In this document: positions 8,171-17,795 of the stretch, piece by piece | How the letters are laid out: each line of letters starts with the position of its first letter | Position numbering within the stretch: the stretch's first letter is position 1 | Source of the DNA: Woeseiaceae bacterium | GTDB lineage: Bacteria > Pseudomonadota > Gammaproteobacteria > Steroidobacterales > Woeseiaceae | Length of the DNA stretch: 64,000 bases | Direction of reading: 5' to 3' | Assembly: GCA_021773035.1 (NCBI GenBank) | Contig: JAJFKU010000056.1 | Location: forward strand, 62,001-126,000 | The notes under the pieces: model-generated | What the model was told of the DNA's origin: nothing | Databases searched by the model: none | The model's input: only the letters and a program-made list of their open reading frames with translations | Position numbers and translations under genes: made by a program

Positions 8171-8997
8171 CCGTAGAAATATATCGATACCGAAAACAGC
8201 GTGACCGATCCGTAGACATCGGAATCGTCGATGCCAATCCCGAATTCGATATCGCTGCGGCTGCTCAGCGGCGTCAGGAAGCGCAGCGTCGTCGAGTCGA
8301 CCTTGCTGCCATCGACCTCTGCTTTCCAGGTAGCGTAGTCAAGACTCCAGTGTCGCTCACCGACGTCCAGGCCAAGACCTATACCGGCACGGTAATCGAT
8401 CAGGCTGTTAATCATGCTCAGTCTGGACACCGACAGGAAATCGCGAATGGGCTGGTTGGCGGCACGACCGAGGTTGACGCTGTAGTCGTAATCCATCCCC
8501 GAGAGCCTTAAGGAAACAGATTCTCCAATACCGACCCGGGCTGACAATCCGATACCGTTGGCGCTGAATTCCACGTCCTGTCCCGGCAGCGCTGTATCCC
8601 GGAAAACGTCGAAAGTGAAATCCCGGTACTCGTAGTCCGCCGACAAACGTACTTTGTCGTTGCGCCAGTACAGGGAGCCCTGCCAGTCGACGGAGTCGAG
8701 AACCTCGCTGTCACCCCAATAGGCTACAGAGGCTTGCAGGCCGACCGGGTCGAACCAGTGGTCGATAGCAATATCGGCGTACAAGGTATCGCTGTCGCCC
8801 GCGCGGGGCAGGTCCAGAGAACTGTACGCGAGCGTCCCGGACAGCCAGGTATTCTCGCCAATACCGAGCTCCGCAAACACGCTGGTTGCCAACGCGTCGT
8901 CCGAGTCCAGCTCGACCCCGCCACCAAGGAGGTAACCCTCGGCAGCCCACAAGGCGCTGCTCAGCAAAAGCAGTAGCGGTGCACTAAGCCAGTACAT
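8167..8997 (-). CDS. Probable outer-membrane beta-barrel protein of unknown function
   Basis: I do not recognise a named family. From the ATG at 8997 the 277-residue product has a signal peptide ([18 protein letters not shown]). Alternating hydrophobic/polar strands with many Tyr, Trp, Asp and Gly follow, and the protein ends in a short aromatic-rich strand ([13 protein letters not shown]), typical of small outer-membrane barrels. An upstream in-frame start at 9063 would bury the signal peptide, so 8997 was chosen. It overlaps the end of uppP by 14 bp and is probably co-transcribed with it. Confidence 0.7.
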   Translation of the reverse strand: MYWLSAPLLLLLSSALWAAEGYLLGGGVELDSDDALATSVFAELGIGENTWLSGTLAYSSLDLPRAGDSDTLYADIAIDHWFDPVGLQASVAYWGDSEVLDSVDWQGSLYWRNDKVRLSADYEYRDFTFDVFRDTALPGQDVEFSANGIGLSARVGIGESVSLRLSGMDYDYSVNLGRAANQPIRDFLSVSRLSMINSLIDYRAGIGLGLDVGERHWSLDYATWKAEVDGSKVDSTTLRFLTPLSSRSDIEFGIGIDDSDVYGSVTLFSVSIYFYG

Positions 8998-9781
8998 ACA
9001 AAATGACGCCGGCCAGCGCCAGGCGATAAACCGCGAACGGCGCCAGGCCAATTCGTGTAACAACGCGCATGAAGAACTCTATGGCGATATAGGCGACGAC
9101 GCAGGCGACCAGCGCACCCAGCGCAAGCTGCCCCCAGGCCACATCCTCGCCACTCATGAGCAACTGCAGGAATTTATAGCTCGCCGCCAGAAAAATTACC
9201 GGTGCCGACAGCAGAAACGAAAAACGCGCCGCGTCCTGGCGCTCGAAACCCAGTATGCGAGCGGCGGTTATCGTGATTCCCGATCGCGACGTTCCGGGAA
9301 CGAGGGCAAGCGCCTGCGCGCAACCGATGATAAACGCATCCTTGAAACCGACATCGCCCATGTTCCTTGTGCGCCGCCCGAAACGATCGGCAAGCGCCAT
9401 CAGGACGCCGTAGCCGGCCAGGGTGTAAACGATGACCGCGGGATCGCGAAGATTGACTTCTATCCAGGACGCGAACATCAAACCGCAGACAGCGGCCGGA
9501 ATCGTGCCCAACGCGATCGCCAGCGCCATGCGTGACTCCGGGGTTTTCACGTTGCCGCCGAGCACGCGCACGCCGCCGGTCAGCAACGCTGCGATGTCAT
9601 CCCGAAAAAAGATGCAGACGGCGACCAGCGAACCGAAATGTACTGCGACATCGAAAGCCAGGCCCTGATCCGTCCAGGAAAACAAATACGGCACCAGGAC
9701 AAGGTGCCCCGAACTGGAAATAGGCAGAAATTCGGTCAGCCCCTGCACGACGGCAAGAATGATAATTTGTAGTGTGGTCAA
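8984..9781 (-). CDS. uppP: Undecaprenyl-diphosphatase UppP/BacA
   Basis: A membrane phosphatase that converts undecaprenyl diphosphate to the monophosphate, recycling the lipid carrier of peptidoglycan synthesis. The 265-residue, multi-spanning product has both family signatures: QGLTEFLPISSSGHLVL at residues 14-30 (Glu and Ser/His of the active site) and PGTSRSGITITAARILG near 165-180. Its start codon overlaps the stop of the upstream methyltransferase gene (9778-9781). Overexpression of this family gives bacitracin resistance. Confidence 0.95.
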   Translation of the reverse strand: MTTLQIIILAVVQGLTEFLPISSSGHLVLVPYLFSWTDQGLAFDVAVHFGSLVAVCIFFRDDIAALLTGGVRVLGGNVKTPESRMALAIALGTIPAAVCGLMFASWIEVNLRDPAVIVYTLAGYGVLMALADRFGRRTRNMGDVGFKDAFIIGCAQALALVPGTSRSGITITAARILGFERQDAARFSFLLSAPVIFLAASYKFLQLLMSGEDVAWGQLALGALVACVVAYIAIEFFMRVVTRIGLAPFAVYRLALAGVILYVLA

Positions 9782-10962
9782 AGAGTCTGTGTCCTGTCTG
9801 TGAATTGAAACGCCGATGGCGCCGCAAGCTCACCGCGTCCCAGCACCATGCATTTGAAATTCTCGCCCATTTCGCCCGGAAGAGTAAGCGTTTTGACCTG
9901 GCCCGACAATTCGAGTTGTTCAGGCAGTGACAAGCCGGCGAAGCCCTGCATCTCTGCTTCCAGGCCAGCACCGAGCAGAAACTGAGACTGGGTTTGATAG
10001 CCGAGAATGTCCAGGCCACCCGCTACGGCCGCCTCGGCCACCGCCGAAAAATCGACCCAGGAAGTGAGGTCCTGAATACCGGGATGGATCAGCGGATTGT
10101 TGTGCGCGTGGTGCCGGAAATGGCAGCGCAACCAGCCGTCGTTTCGCTCCGGCGCATAGTATTCCCGGCGTGATACGCCATAGTCGAACAAAAACACGGC
10201 GCCCTGGCCCAGGCTTTCGGCAATCTCTGCAATCCAGGCTTGGGCCGCCAGAGAAAATTCGGACGTATAGGCGTTCGGCAGGCGGATGCCGAGATCGCCT
10301 TCGAGCGCTGCGACAGCCGCCGCTAACGGCTTGGGCGCCGGGCGCTCGGCCCAGGCGAAACCGTCGTCCTTGTCCGTAACACAGGCCTGAAGAACTCCGC
10401 TATCGCGACGCACGAAGCGCTCCACCGGCAGCGCGTCGAGCACCTCGTTAGCGACCATCACGCCGTCAAAACCCGACGGCATCGCGGTGACCCAGCGTAT
10501 CCGCTCGACGAGCTGCGGCAACTCGCGACGAAAACGCTGTCGCTGTCGTTCCTGCAGGTCCGCCGAAACCTCGAGAATATTGTAGCTGCCCGGCAGCGCG
10601 TCCAGAGCTTCGAGCGCCTGTAACAAATCGATGGCGAGTTTGCCGCTACCGGCACCGAATTCGAGCACTTCACTGCCGTCGATACCACGTAAGACCTCGG
10701 CGCACTGACGCGCGACGATACGGCCGAACAGCGGCGATACTTCCGGCGCCGTTACGAAGTCACCGTCAGCGCCAAATTTCGTCGAGCCCGCACTGTAGTA
10801 GCCAAGACCGGGCGCGTACAGCGCCTCGTGCATGAACTGGGCAAAGCTTAACTGACCGTCACACGCAGCGATCCGACGGCGAATATGATCGGCGACACGG
10901 TCACATTGCTGTGCGCTCAGCGCGTCCGGCTGCGGTAGTGTGGCAGGCTGTTCGTATTGCAT
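9778..10962 (-). CDS. SAM-dependent methyltransferase, MidA/NDUFAF7 family (COG1565)
   Basis: The 394-residue product shows the family pattern: GQLSFAQFMHEALYAPGLGYYS near the start, DFVTAPEVSPLFG, and the SAM-binding motif VLEFGAGSGKLA. The post-motif is ANEVLDALPVERF, with FLFDYGVSRREYY later. The mitochondrial relative methylates an arginine of a complex I subunit; bacterial substrates are mostly untested. The ATG at 10962 begins the conserved part; a longer frame from 11133 would run through the divergent gene's start. The start lies 31 bp from the divergent pteridine reductase gene. Confidence 0.85.
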   Translation of the reverse strand: MQYEQPATLPQPDALSAQQCDRVADHIRRRIAACDGQLSFAQFMHEALYAPGLGYYSAGSTKFGADGDFVTAPEVSPLFGRIVARQCAEVLRGIDGSEVLEFGAGSGKLAIDLLQALEALDALPGSYNILEVSADLQERQRQRFRRELPQLVERIRWVTAMPSGFDGVMVANEVLDALPVERFVRRDSGVLQACVTDKDDGFAWAERPAPKPLAAAVAALEGDLGIRLPNAYTSEFSLAAQAWIAEIAESLGQGAVFLFDYGVSRREYYAPERNDGWLRCHFRHHAHNNPLIHPGIQDLTSWVDFSAVAEAAVAGGLDILGYQTQSQFLLGAGLEAEMQGFAGLSLPEQLELSGQVKTLTLPGEMGENFKCMVLGRGELAAPSAFQFTDRTQTL

Positions 10963-10992
10963 GTAGGTGCTAAAGCCTTTATGAAGGATTCC

Positions 10993-11742
10993 ATGTCGCA
11001 ACAAACGCTCAATGGCAAGATCATGCTCGTCACCGGCGCCGCCCGAAGAATAGGCGCGGCTATTGTGACACGCCTGCATGAGAACGGCGCACGTGTCGCG
11101 ATTCACTATCGCGGCTCCGCCGATGACGCCCAACGACTCGCCGACAGCCTCAACCGAATTCGGGAAGATTCAGCAATCGCCCTGCAGGCCGAACTCACGC
11201 AGATCGAAAAACTGCCACTATTGATCGACGCGGTCGTCGATTGGGGCGGCAGGCTCGACGGCCTTGTGAACAATGCGTCGAGCTTCTATCCGACACCGCT
11301 TGGCAGTATTAGCGAACAAGACTGGGACAATCTCACAGGCAGCAACCTGAAAGCACCGCTGTTCCTGTCGCAGGCGGCGGTCGGTCAATTGCGCTCCAGC
11401 CAGGGCTCTATCGTCAATATCGTCGATATTCACGCTGACAGGCCGTTACGACACCACACGGTGTACGGGCCCGCCAAGGCCGGACTGGCCATGCTCACAC
11501 GATCTCTCGCGAAAGACCTGGCGCCGGACGTCCGCGTCAACGGCGTGTCACCCGGCGCTATTCTGTGGCCCGAAGACGGTATGACAGACGCGGTACAACA
11601 ATCGATACTGCGGCAAATCCCGCTGCAGCGGACCGGCGCGCCCGGTGACATCGCCGATTGCGTGCTCTACCTGATGCGTGACGCGAGCTATGTGACCGGC
11701 CAGATTATTGCTGTCGACGGCGGCCGCTCAATCGGCGGGTGA
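10993..11742 (+). CDS. Pteridine reductase / dihydromonapterin reductase-like SDR
   Basis: A short-chain dehydrogenase of 249 residues with the TGAARRIG nucleotide motif, the TGX3RXG variant that separates pteridine reductases (FolM, PTR1) from ordinary SDRs (TGX3GXG). NNASSF and the Y-G-P-A-K catalytic pair are also present, though the usual Ser before Tyr is replaced by an Asp-Ile-His context (NIVDIHADRP), as in PTR1-like enzymes. GAAGGA sits 4 nt before the ATG at 10993; upstream ATG 10981 and TTG 10957 have none. It lies near folK and folB, consistent with pterin metabolism. Confidence 0.82.
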   Translation: MSQQTLNGKIMLVTGAARRIGAAIVTRLHENGARVAIHYRGSADDAQRLADSLNRIREDSAIALQAELTQIEKLPLLIDAVVDWGGRLDGLVNNASSFYPTPLGSISEQDWDNLTGSNLKAPLFLSQAAVGQLRSSQGSIVNIVDIHADRPLRHHTVYGPAKAGLAMLTRSLAKDLAPDVRVNGVSPGAILWPEDGMTDAVQQSILRQIPLQRTGAPGDIADCVLYLMRDASYVTGQIIAVDGGRSIGG

Positions 11743-11793
11743 ACGATCGCGACCGCCGTTGCTCTGCGGTCACATTCGCCTGGATACTGATTG

Positions 11794-13143
11794 CTAGTAA
11801 GCGCCCAGAAACTCGCGGTGTGCGGGTTGATTACGCTCTGTTTCGGGCTGCGGGACTTCGGGCGCGGCTTTAAGCTGGTTTCCGGGTATCGAAACGACCG
11901 GGCAGGCACCGGTACCCAGGTAGCTCAGCGCTGCCACCATATTCGGATCCAGATCGTCGCCGACGGCAATACCGAGATCGTCGCTGGCGGCGCAATCCAC
12001 GGGCAGACCGTCGAAGTAATCTCCGTCACCGTCGGCATTGGCCAGCTTGAATGCCGTCGGCCGCAGTATCTTGTCGCAGAACTCCAGACCGATTTGTCCC
12101 ACCGGCTTGCCAAACGTCCGGTCACCGACGATCGCAACGTCGACGTGCGGAATCATGCCGTTGGTGACCAATTCGCTCGCAGATGCCGTACGGCGCGAAG
12201 CGATGATGACCAGTTGTGACACATTGACGGAATTTCCGAGCCGGCTGAAAAAGCGTGTACTGTTATTTGCCGCACGATCCGCATTGAATTCCGTATTCGA
12301 AAAGACGAGGTTTTCGGCAACGAAGCCACCCAGGTAATCGCCAAGTAAATCCGCCGTGCTGACCAGTCCGCCACCGTTGTAGCGCAGATCGATAATGATC
12401 TCCTCGACGGCTGGCGTTGCATTGCGAAATGCCGCGAACACCTCATCGAAGGCCGGATCGGCGGTGCTGATAAACGTCGCCAGCTCCAGGTAGCCCACAT
12501 TGCGACCATTGCCCGCGTCGATGATTCGCCATTGCGGAATCGGGTCGATCGTCACGATATCCTGACTCAGCGTCACGGTGAACGTAGCGCCAACGAGCGG
12601 TTGTATCTCGAAATCGATACTGTCGTTGGCATCGAAATATGCGTTGACACCTTCGTTGGCGGCAATGTCGGCGACGATTCGGCCATCCAGGGACAGTACC
12701 CGCTGCCCGCGGCCCAGGTCACCGACATCTGCCGGACTGCCGGCAAAGATGCGCGTGATACGCATATCGGTTTGCGCCGCATCCACATAACGCAGACTGA
12801 AACCGAAGCCCCTGAACTTGCCCTCGCCAAAGAACTGCGAATCGGCCTCCGCCGAACCGACGCTGCTGAACAAATCGATCGCTTCATTGCCGGCATTTTT
12901 AGGCCCAAGCTCCGTAGTCACTCTTAACACCAGGTCCTCGGGCGAGCTGTAATCGGCAATATTAATGCCGGCCGGCAACAAGTCGTTCCACAAATACCAG
13001 TCGTACAGGGAATCCAGAACGAACTGCTTCTGGCCATCGTTACTGCACGCGGTCGTACCGACCTGCGGAACGGCCGGCCCGCCTCCGCCACCACCGCAGG
13101 CCGTGAGAGAAGCGACGACCAACAGACAACTCAGTTTGCGCAT
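11794..13143 (-). CDS. S41-family (C-terminal processing) peptidase lipoprotein
   Basis: The 449-residue product starts with a lipoprotein signal, lipobox LTAC followed by GGGGGG, so it is probably envelope-anchored. An N-terminal helical part and a PDZ-like segment (ITRIFAGSPADVGDLGRGQRVLSLDG) lead into the S41 core. The core has IDLRYNGGGLVSTADLL, RTASASELVTNGM with the nucleophilic Ser, and a downstream GDRTFGKPVGQ supplying the general-base Lys. The C-terminal extension is negatively charged and ends in a proline-rich tail. TGGAG lies 5 nt before the ATG. The physiological target is unknown. Confidence 0.85.
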   Translation of the reverse strand: MRKLSCLLVVASLTACGGGGGGPAVPQVGTTACSNDGQKQFVLDSLYDWYLWNDLLPAGINIADYSSPEDLVLRVTTELGPKNAGNEAIDLFSSVGSAEADSQFFGEGKFRGFGFSLRYVDAAQTDMRITRIFAGSPADVGDLGRGQRVLSLDGRIVADIAANEGVNAYFDANDSIDFEIQPLVGATFTVTLSQDIVTIDPIPQWRIIDAGNGRNVGYLELATFISTADPAFDEVFAAFRNATPAVEEIIIDLRYNGGGLVSTADLLGDYLGGFVAENLVFSNTEFNADRAANNSTRFFSRLGNSVNVSQLVIIASRRTASASELVTNGMIPHVDVAIVGDRTFGKPVGQIGLEFCDKILRPTAFKLANADGDGDYFDGLPVDCAASDDLGIAVGDDLDPNMVAALSYLGTGACPVVSIPGNQLKAAPEVPQPETERNQPAHREFLGAY

Positions 13144-13156
13144 ATAAACTCCAGGA

Positions 13157-13642
13157 CTAAATAACGCTAACCCGTTCCAGAGGATGACTGCCGGCGTCGA
13201 ATTCCCGCCAGTGCTGCATCATCGTCTTGCCGGTCAGCGGATGTTCGAGATCCGGGGCCAGTTCCGCCAGCGGTCGCAATACGAAACTGTACTGCAGTAT
13301 GTCCGCGCGCGGCACTCGCACCGGACTCTCGTCGCTGACAAGATCATTGTAAAGCAACAGATCGATATCGAGTGGACGTGACTCCCATTTATCGCTGCCG
13401 CGTTCCCGGCCGGCCAGATTATGTATAAGTTCGATTTCCTGACAGATCGCTCGCGGTGTTAACTCGGACTCCAGTCCAACCACGAGGTTCAGGAAATCCT
13501 CGCCATCGAAGCCCACCGCAGCACTCCTGTAGGTAGCCGAGACCTGCAGTTCGCCATAGCGACGCCGTAACTCATGCATGCCCAGCCGCAGGTTTTCTTC
13601 GGGCAATACGTTGCTGCCAAGCCCGAAATAGATAGTCGCCAT
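13157..13642 (-). CDS. folK: 2-amino-4-hydroxy-6-hydroxymethyldihydropteridine diphosphokinase
   Basis: Transfers pyrophosphate from ATP to 6-hydroxymethyl-dihydropterin in folate synthesis. At 161 residues it has the usual length. It begins IYFGLGSN and contains FLNLVV and the signature W-E-S-R-P-L-D-I-D-L-L-L-Y, which binds ATP/Mg, then VPRADILQYSFVLRPLAELAP. The ATG overlaps the folB stop by one base (TGATG), indicating translational coupling and an immediate hand-over in the pathway, since FolB makes the FolK substrate. Confidence 0.96.
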   Translation of the reverse strand: MATIYFGLGSNVLPEENLRLGMHELRRRYGELQVSATYRSAAVGFDGEDFLNLVVGLESELTPRAICQEIELIHNLAGRERGSDKWESRPLDIDLLLYNDLVSDESPVRVPRADILQYSFVLRPLAELAPDLEHPLTGKTMMQHWREFDAGSHPLERVSVI

Positions 13643-14001
13643 CAGTCCGGCCGGTCGCCACGCTCGATCAGCACGCCGACATCTTTCGAACCACGAATGG
13701 CGCCCGGCTTATTGACCCGGACTTTTACCCAGGCGACGTCGAACTCATCACGAACGATGCCCGCAATCCGTTCCGCCAGTGTTTCGACCAGCTGAAAGCT
13801 GGACCCCGCGACAAAGTCCTGCAGCCGTTTTGCCACGAGTTTGTAGTTCAGCGTGTCGGCAACCTCATCGGTCGCCGCCGCTTTCGCGATGTCGGCGCTC
13901 ATCTCGAGGTCGATAACGACCGTCTGGCGTATGCGACGCTCCCACTCCCATATTCCGATGATCGTATCTATTTTGAGTTCGTTGAGAAAAATCTTATCCA
14001 T
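13642..14001 (-). CDS. folB: Dihydroneopterin aldolase
   Basis: Cleaves dihydroneopterin to 6-hydroxymethyl-dihydropterin and glycolaldehyde. The 119-residue product matches family length and pattern: MDKIFLNELKIDTIIGIWEWER (substrate-binding Glu), VVIDLEM, DTLNYKLV, SFQLVETLAERIA and the closing KPGAIRGSKDVGV. It sits 6 bp after tsaD and is coupled to folK, so tsaD-folB-folK form one transcription unit. Confidence 0.95.
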   Translation of the reverse strand: MDKIFLNELKIDTIIGIWEWERRIRQTVVIDLEMSADIAKAAATDEVADTLNYKLVAKRLQDFVAGSSFQLVETLAERIAGIVRDEFDVAWVKVRVNKPGAIRGSKDVGVLIERGDRPD

Positions 14002-14007
14002 ATGCCC

Positions 14008-15045
14008 CTATGTTCCTGGTGTCGGCGCGACCGGTACACCCAGTGTATCCAGCGACCACCTCGCCGTGGCCCGAATCTCTTCGGCCTGCTCAGCCTCGGC
14101 CAGGCGCATGGCCCCGGCTATGGCAATCATCGCGCCATTATCGGTACAAAACTCGAAGCGCGGGTAAAACACGTCGCCCGCGAAGCGTTCGGCCATGTCG
14201 CGCCGCAGCAGACGATTCGCTCCAACCCCGCCGGCAACGACGACCCTGTCCAGTCCCTCGGCCTGCGCCGCTTTGATGGTTTTGCCAACCAGGGTATCAA
14301 CCGCCGCCCGTTGAAACGATGCCGCGATATCCGCACGCCGCGCCGCCAGCTCACCGCTCGCCCGCAGGCCTTTGACCTCAATCATCACCGCCGTCTTCAG
14401 CCCGCTGAAGCTGAAATCGAAGTTCGGCCGATTCAGCATCGGTCGCGGAAAGCTGAAAGCGCTGTCATCGCCCGTTTCTGCCAACGCCGCCAGCAACGGC
14501 CCGCCGGGATAGCCGAGGTCCAGCAGTTTCGCGGTCTTGTCGAAGGCCTCGCCGGCCGCATCGTCGAGTGTCGTACCGAGAACGCGGTAATCGCCCAGTT
14601 CGCGTACCGCGATAAGCATCGTGTGCCCACCCGACACCAACAGGGCCAGAAACGGAAACGACGGCGGCTCGTTCTCGAGCATCGGCGCCAACAGGTGCCC
14701 CTCCATATGATGCACAGCAAGCACCGGTCGATCCCAGGCCAGCCCCAGCGCATTCGCCATACCGCTGCCGACCATCAGGGCACCGACCAGCCCGGGCCCC
14801 GCCGTGTAAGCGATGGCATCGGGCTTTTCGATGCCGGCATCACGCATAAGCCTTTGAATTAACGGGAGAAGCATTCGGACATGGTCCCGGGAAGCGATCT
14901 CCGGAACAACGCCGCCGTAGGCCGCGTGGAGATCGACCTGGCTGTGCAGTGCATGGGCAATGAGCCCGTCCCTGGAGCTGAAAAGCGCTACCCCGGTCTC
15001 GTCACAGCTGGTTTCAATACCGAGTGTAATTGTCTGGCTGGCCAT
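14008..15045 (-). CDS. tsaD: tRNA N6-adenosine threonylcarbamoyltransferase, catalytic subunit
   Basis: Transfers the threonylcarbamoyl group to A37 of ANN-decoding tRNAs, with TsaB and TsaE. The 345-residue product has the ASKHA-fold signatures [26 protein letters not shown], the metal-binding H-H-M-E-G-H motif, LVSGGHTML, and [10 protein letters not shown] near the end. It is divergent from rpsU, the classic gammaproteobacterial arrangement. A37 of the intron-containing tRNA-Ile(CAU) in this window would be one of its substrates. Confidence 0.96.
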   Translation of the reverse strand: MASQTITLGIETSCDETGVALFSSRDGLIAHALHSQVDLHAAYGGVVPEIASRDHVRMLLPLIQRLMRDAGIEKPDAIAYTAGPGLVGALMVGSGMANALGLAWDRPVLAVHHMEGHLLAPMLENEPPSFPFLALLVSGGHTMLIAVRELGDYRVLGTTLDDAAGEAFDKTAKLLDLGYPGGPLLAALAETGDDSAFSFPRPMLNRPNFDFSFSGLKTAVMIEVKGLRASGELAARRADIAASFQRAAVDTLVGKTIKAAQAEGLDRVVVAGGVGANRLLRRDMAERFAGDVFYPRFEFCTDNGAMIAIAGAMRLAEAEQAEEIRATARWSLDTLGVPVAPTPGT

Positions 15046-15071
15046 AGGCGGCGAATCATAACCCGAACCCT

Positions 15072-15100
15072 TTGCAAACCGCCAAAACTGGCGTTATTAT
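15072..15100 (+). promoter_or_regulatory. Promoter of the rpsU-yqeY-dnaG-rpoD operon
   Basis: TTGCAA (15072-15077) and TATTAT (15095-15100) are separated by 17 bases, a good sigma-70 promoter. Expected initiation is near 15107, giving a leader of about 53 nt before rpsU. Confidence 0.65.
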
Positions 15101-15112
15101 ACGCGGCTCAGT

Positions 15113-15129
15113 CCCGGCCATGTGCCGGG
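15113..15129 (+). other. Stem-loop in the rpsU leader
   Basis: CCCGGC-CATGT-GCCGGG forms a 6-bp GC stem with a 5-nt loop within the predicted 5' leader. It could affect mRNA stability or translation; there is no adequate T-run for a terminator. Confidence 0.4.
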
Positions 15130-15159
15130 TTTCATATGTCTGGACGGAATACCTGAACA

Positions 15160-15375
15160 ATGCCAAGCGTTCGCGTAAAAGAGAACGAATATTTTGACGC
15201 TGCCCTGCGTCGCTTCAAGCGTGCCTGCGAAAAGGCCGGAATCCTAACCGAGCTGCGTCGCCGCGAATATTACGAGAAGCCGACCCAGGAAAGAAAGCGC
15301 AAGAAAGCGGCAGCCGTCAAGCGCCATCTGAAGCGCCTGTCTCGCGACGAAGCCAAGCGTAAGCGCCTGTACTGA
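15160..15375 (+). CDS. rpsU: 30S ribosomal protein S21
   Basis: A small basic protein of 71 residues with the family sequence [26 protein letters not shown] and a Lys/Arg-rich tail. It binds the 30S platform near the mRNA and 16S 3' end and helps initiation. It is the first gene of the macromolecular synthesis operon. Only a weak Shine-Dalgarno (GGACGGAAT) precedes it, as is common for S21 in bacteria that autoregulate it. Confidence 0.97.
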   Translation: MPSVRVKENEYFDAALRRFKRACEKAGILTELRRREYYEKPTQERKRKKAAAVKRHLKRLSRDEAKRKRLY

Positions 15376-15392
15376 ATCCAGCCCGCGCTGCG

Positions 15393-15842
15393 ATGTCCCT
15401 TAAAGGCCAGATCACAGAAGACATGAAGTCTGCCATGAAGGCCGGTGAAAAAGACCGGCTGAAAGTGGTGCGGCTCATGCTTGCGGCGATCAAGCAGATT
15501 GAGGTCGATACGCGCAGCGAGCTCGATGACGCGGCCGTTCTGTCCGTGCTCGACAAGATGGTCAAACAGCGTCGCGACTCGGTGGAACAGTTCGTCAAAG
15601 GCCACCGCGAGGATCTGGCTGCCATTGAACGGGACGAAATCTCGGTACTGGAAACCTATCTTCCCGAACAATTGTCGGCCGACGAACTCGCCGCGATGAT
15701 CGACGAAGTCATCCAGGCGAGCAATGCCGGGAGCATTCGGGACATGGGCAAGGTAATGGGCCAGCTGAAAGCAAAAGCCGCTGGCCGAGCCGACATGGGC
15801 GCCGTAGGCGCCGTCGTTAAAGAACGCCTTTCTGCACTGTAG
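15393..15842 (+). CDS. GatB/YqeY domain-containing protein
   Basis: The 149-residue product starts MSLKGQITEDMKSAMKAGEKDRLKVVRLMLAAIKQIEVD and ends with the GKVMGQLKAKAAGRADMGAVGAVVKERL segment, the standard YqeY architecture. The C-terminal domain resembles the tRNA-binding tail of the GatB amidotransferase subunit, but no amidotransferase activity has been assigned to free YqeY. The gene sits 17 bp after rpsU and before dnaG, its usual place in many gammaproteobacteria outside the enterics. Confidence 0.93.
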   Translation: MSLKGQITEDMKSAMKAGEKDRLKVVRLMLAAIKQIEVDTRSELDDAAVLSVLDKMVKQRRDSVEQFVKGHREDLAAIERDEISVLETYLPEQLSADELAAMIDEVIQASNAGSIRDMGKVMGQLKAKAAGRADMGAVGAVVKERLSAL

Positions 15843-15857
15843 TCCGGCGTTGAATTG

Positions 15858-15897
15858 GCGCAATTTTTGCGCGCTGGCAAAGCCCGTTCATTGGGCT
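15858..15897 (+). terminator. Tandem hairpins between yqeY and dnaG, probable partial terminator or processing site
   Basis: Stem 1 is GCGCAA-TTT-TTGCGC (15858-15872) and stem 2 is AGCCC-N7-GGGCT (15881-15897). In E. coli a partial terminator between rpsU and dnaG lowers primase output. The position here is equivalent, but no clean T-run follows, so this may be a processing element instead. Confidence 0.45.
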
Positions 15898-15960
15898 ATG
15901 CTTCAAAAATAATAAGAAATCACCAAGACCCACGGGTAGCTTCTCGACGTTTGCATTCAT

Positions 15961-17706
15961 ATGGCTGGATTAATCCCTCAAGATTTTATCGACGATCTGA
16001 TCGCAAGAGCAGACATCGTCGAGGTGGTCGGGAATCGCGTGCAGCTGAAGAAAGCCGGCCGGGAATACAAGGCCTGCTGCCCTTTCCACGACGAGAAGTC
16101 GCCGTCGTTTACCGTCAGTCCCGGCAAGGGCTTTTACCACTGTTTCGGCTGCGGGGCTCACGGCACGGCGATTGGTTTTCTCATGGAATTCGATCACATG
16201 AGCTTCGTTGAGGCGATTGAATCCCTGGCCAGCTCCATGGGCGTTGAAGTCCCACGCAACGAGAGTGATCAACCGGCACAACGTTACGATGAGTTGTTCT
16301 CACTGATGGACACGGTTGCACGTCACTGGCAAGCATCGCTGAAGGAACATCCCGCCGCCGTCGAATACCTGAAAGAACGCGGTATCGATGGCCCGACAGC
16401 CAAGCGATTTGGCATCGGATATGCACCGGACGGGTGGAGCAACGTACTCGACAAGTTCGGAAAGTCCGACGAAGCGACGGAAAGACTGCTGGCTACCGGC
16501 CTGATTATCCGCAAGGATAACGGCAAGCATTATGATCGTTTCCGCGATCGCCTGATGTTCCCGATCCGCGACGCCAGAGGCCGCTGCATCGCTTTCGGCG
16601 GGAGAGTCATGGGTGACGGCGAGCCAAAGTATCTGAACTCGCCTGAGACCGTGCTGTTCCACAAAGGCCGTGAGCTATACGGCATGTACGAGGCCCGACA
16701 GGCCATTCGGCATATCGAACGGCTGGTCGTTGTAGAGGGTTACATGGATACGGTGGCGCTCGCGAGAAACGGCATAGACTTTGCGGTAGCAACGCTGGGC
16801 ACGGCAACCACGAGTGAGCATCTGAACCGCCTGTTTCGGCTGACCGAAAATGTTTACTTTGCGTTTGACGGCGACCGTGCCGGCAGAAAAGCGGCCTGGC
16901 GGGCGCTTGAAAACGCTTTGCCACAGGTGCGTGAAGGCCGGCAGATTCGTTTCGTATTCCTGCCCGATGGCCAGGACCCGGACTCCTACGTCAACGAGCA
17001 CGGCGCCGACGCGTTGGTAAAAATGCTGGAAAACGGATTGCCGCTGTCCGAGTTTCTCATTCAGGAACTGGCCGGCCAGGTCGACATGGAGACGATCGAC
17101 GGACGGGCGAGACTCGCGGAATTGGCGCGACCACTGGTTAACCGGATTCCGACAGGCGTTTATCGCGAGTTGCTGATCGAAAGCCTCGCCGAACGGGTCG
17201 GCCTGACTGCGGCAAAACTTGCGAAAATGCTGTCCGCAGGAGCAGCGGCCCGCGGGCGAACAAGCCCGGCGATCAACGCAACGGCACAACGGCGCCGGCA
17301 ATTCGCGGCCCGCGGCGGTCCGTCCGTAGTACGGCGCGCAATAACGCTCATCCTGAACCATCCGGAAGCCGGCACTAAGCTGGATGGTGAGAAACTCGCC
17401 GGCGTGCAACGAGCCGGTGTCGATTTATTGGCGGCGCTCATTGAAACCGTACAGTCCGAACCCAATATTACGACCGCCGGGTTGCTGGAGCGCTGGCGAC
17501 ATGACGACAAAGGGCGTCACCTGGGAAAGTTAGCAGCCGCCAGCATACCGGCGGACGAAGAATTTGATGCCGGCGCTGAGCTGCAGGAATGCCTGCAACA
17601 GCTGGAACTCGCCGGCCGCAAGGAGCGAATCGAGTTCTTGATTGAAAAACAAAGAGTTACCGGCCTCTCCGACGACGAAAAATCGGAGCTGACGCAACGC
17701 CATTAA
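15961..17706 (+). CDS. dnaG: DNA primase
   Basis: Makes RNA primers at the replication fork. The 581-residue product has an N-terminal CHC2 zinc finger (CPFHDEKSPSF then YHCFGCG, near residues 40-64). The RNA polymerase domain carries a TOPRIM core: VVVEGYMDT with the metal-binding Glu, then FDGDRAG. The C-terminal DnaB helicase-binding domain starts around residue 430. Length and order match the gammaproteobacterial enzyme. The spacer to yqeY is 118 bp and holds hairpins that probably reduce read-through. Confidence 0.97.
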   Translation: MAGLIPQDFIDDLIARADIVEVVGNRVQLKKAGREYKACCPFHDEKSPSFTVSPGKGFYHCFGCGAHGTAIGFLMEFDHMSFVEAIESLASSMGVEVPRNESDQPAQRYDELFSLMDTVARHWQASLKEHPAAVEYLKERGIDGPTAKRFGIGYAPDGWSNVLDKFGKSDEATERLLATGLIIRKDNGKHYDRFRDRLMFPIRDARGRCIAFGGRVMGDGEPKYLNSPETVLFHKGRELYGMYEARQAIRHIERLVVVEGYMDTVALARNGIDFAVATLGTATTSEHLNRLFRLTENVYFAFDGDRAGRKAAWRALENALPQVREGRQIRFVFLPDGQDPDSYVNEHGADALVKMLENGLPLSEFLIQELAGQVDMETIDGRARLAELARPLVNRIPTGVYRELLIESLAERVGLTAAKLAKMLSAGAAARGRTSPAINATAQRRRQFAARGGPSVVRRAITLILNHPEAGTKLDGEKLAGVQRAGVDLLAALIETVQSEPNITTAGLLERWRHDDKGRHLGKLAAASIPADEEFDAGAELQECLQQLELAGRKERIEFLIEKQRVTGLSDDEKSELTQRH

Positions 17707-17795
17707 CGCCCTAAGCACCTGAAAAAGCTCTAGAAAGAACTCTCTCATGAGAGTAACATTAATCGTTTGTATCTTTTGCCCGTAGGGGTTTTGTC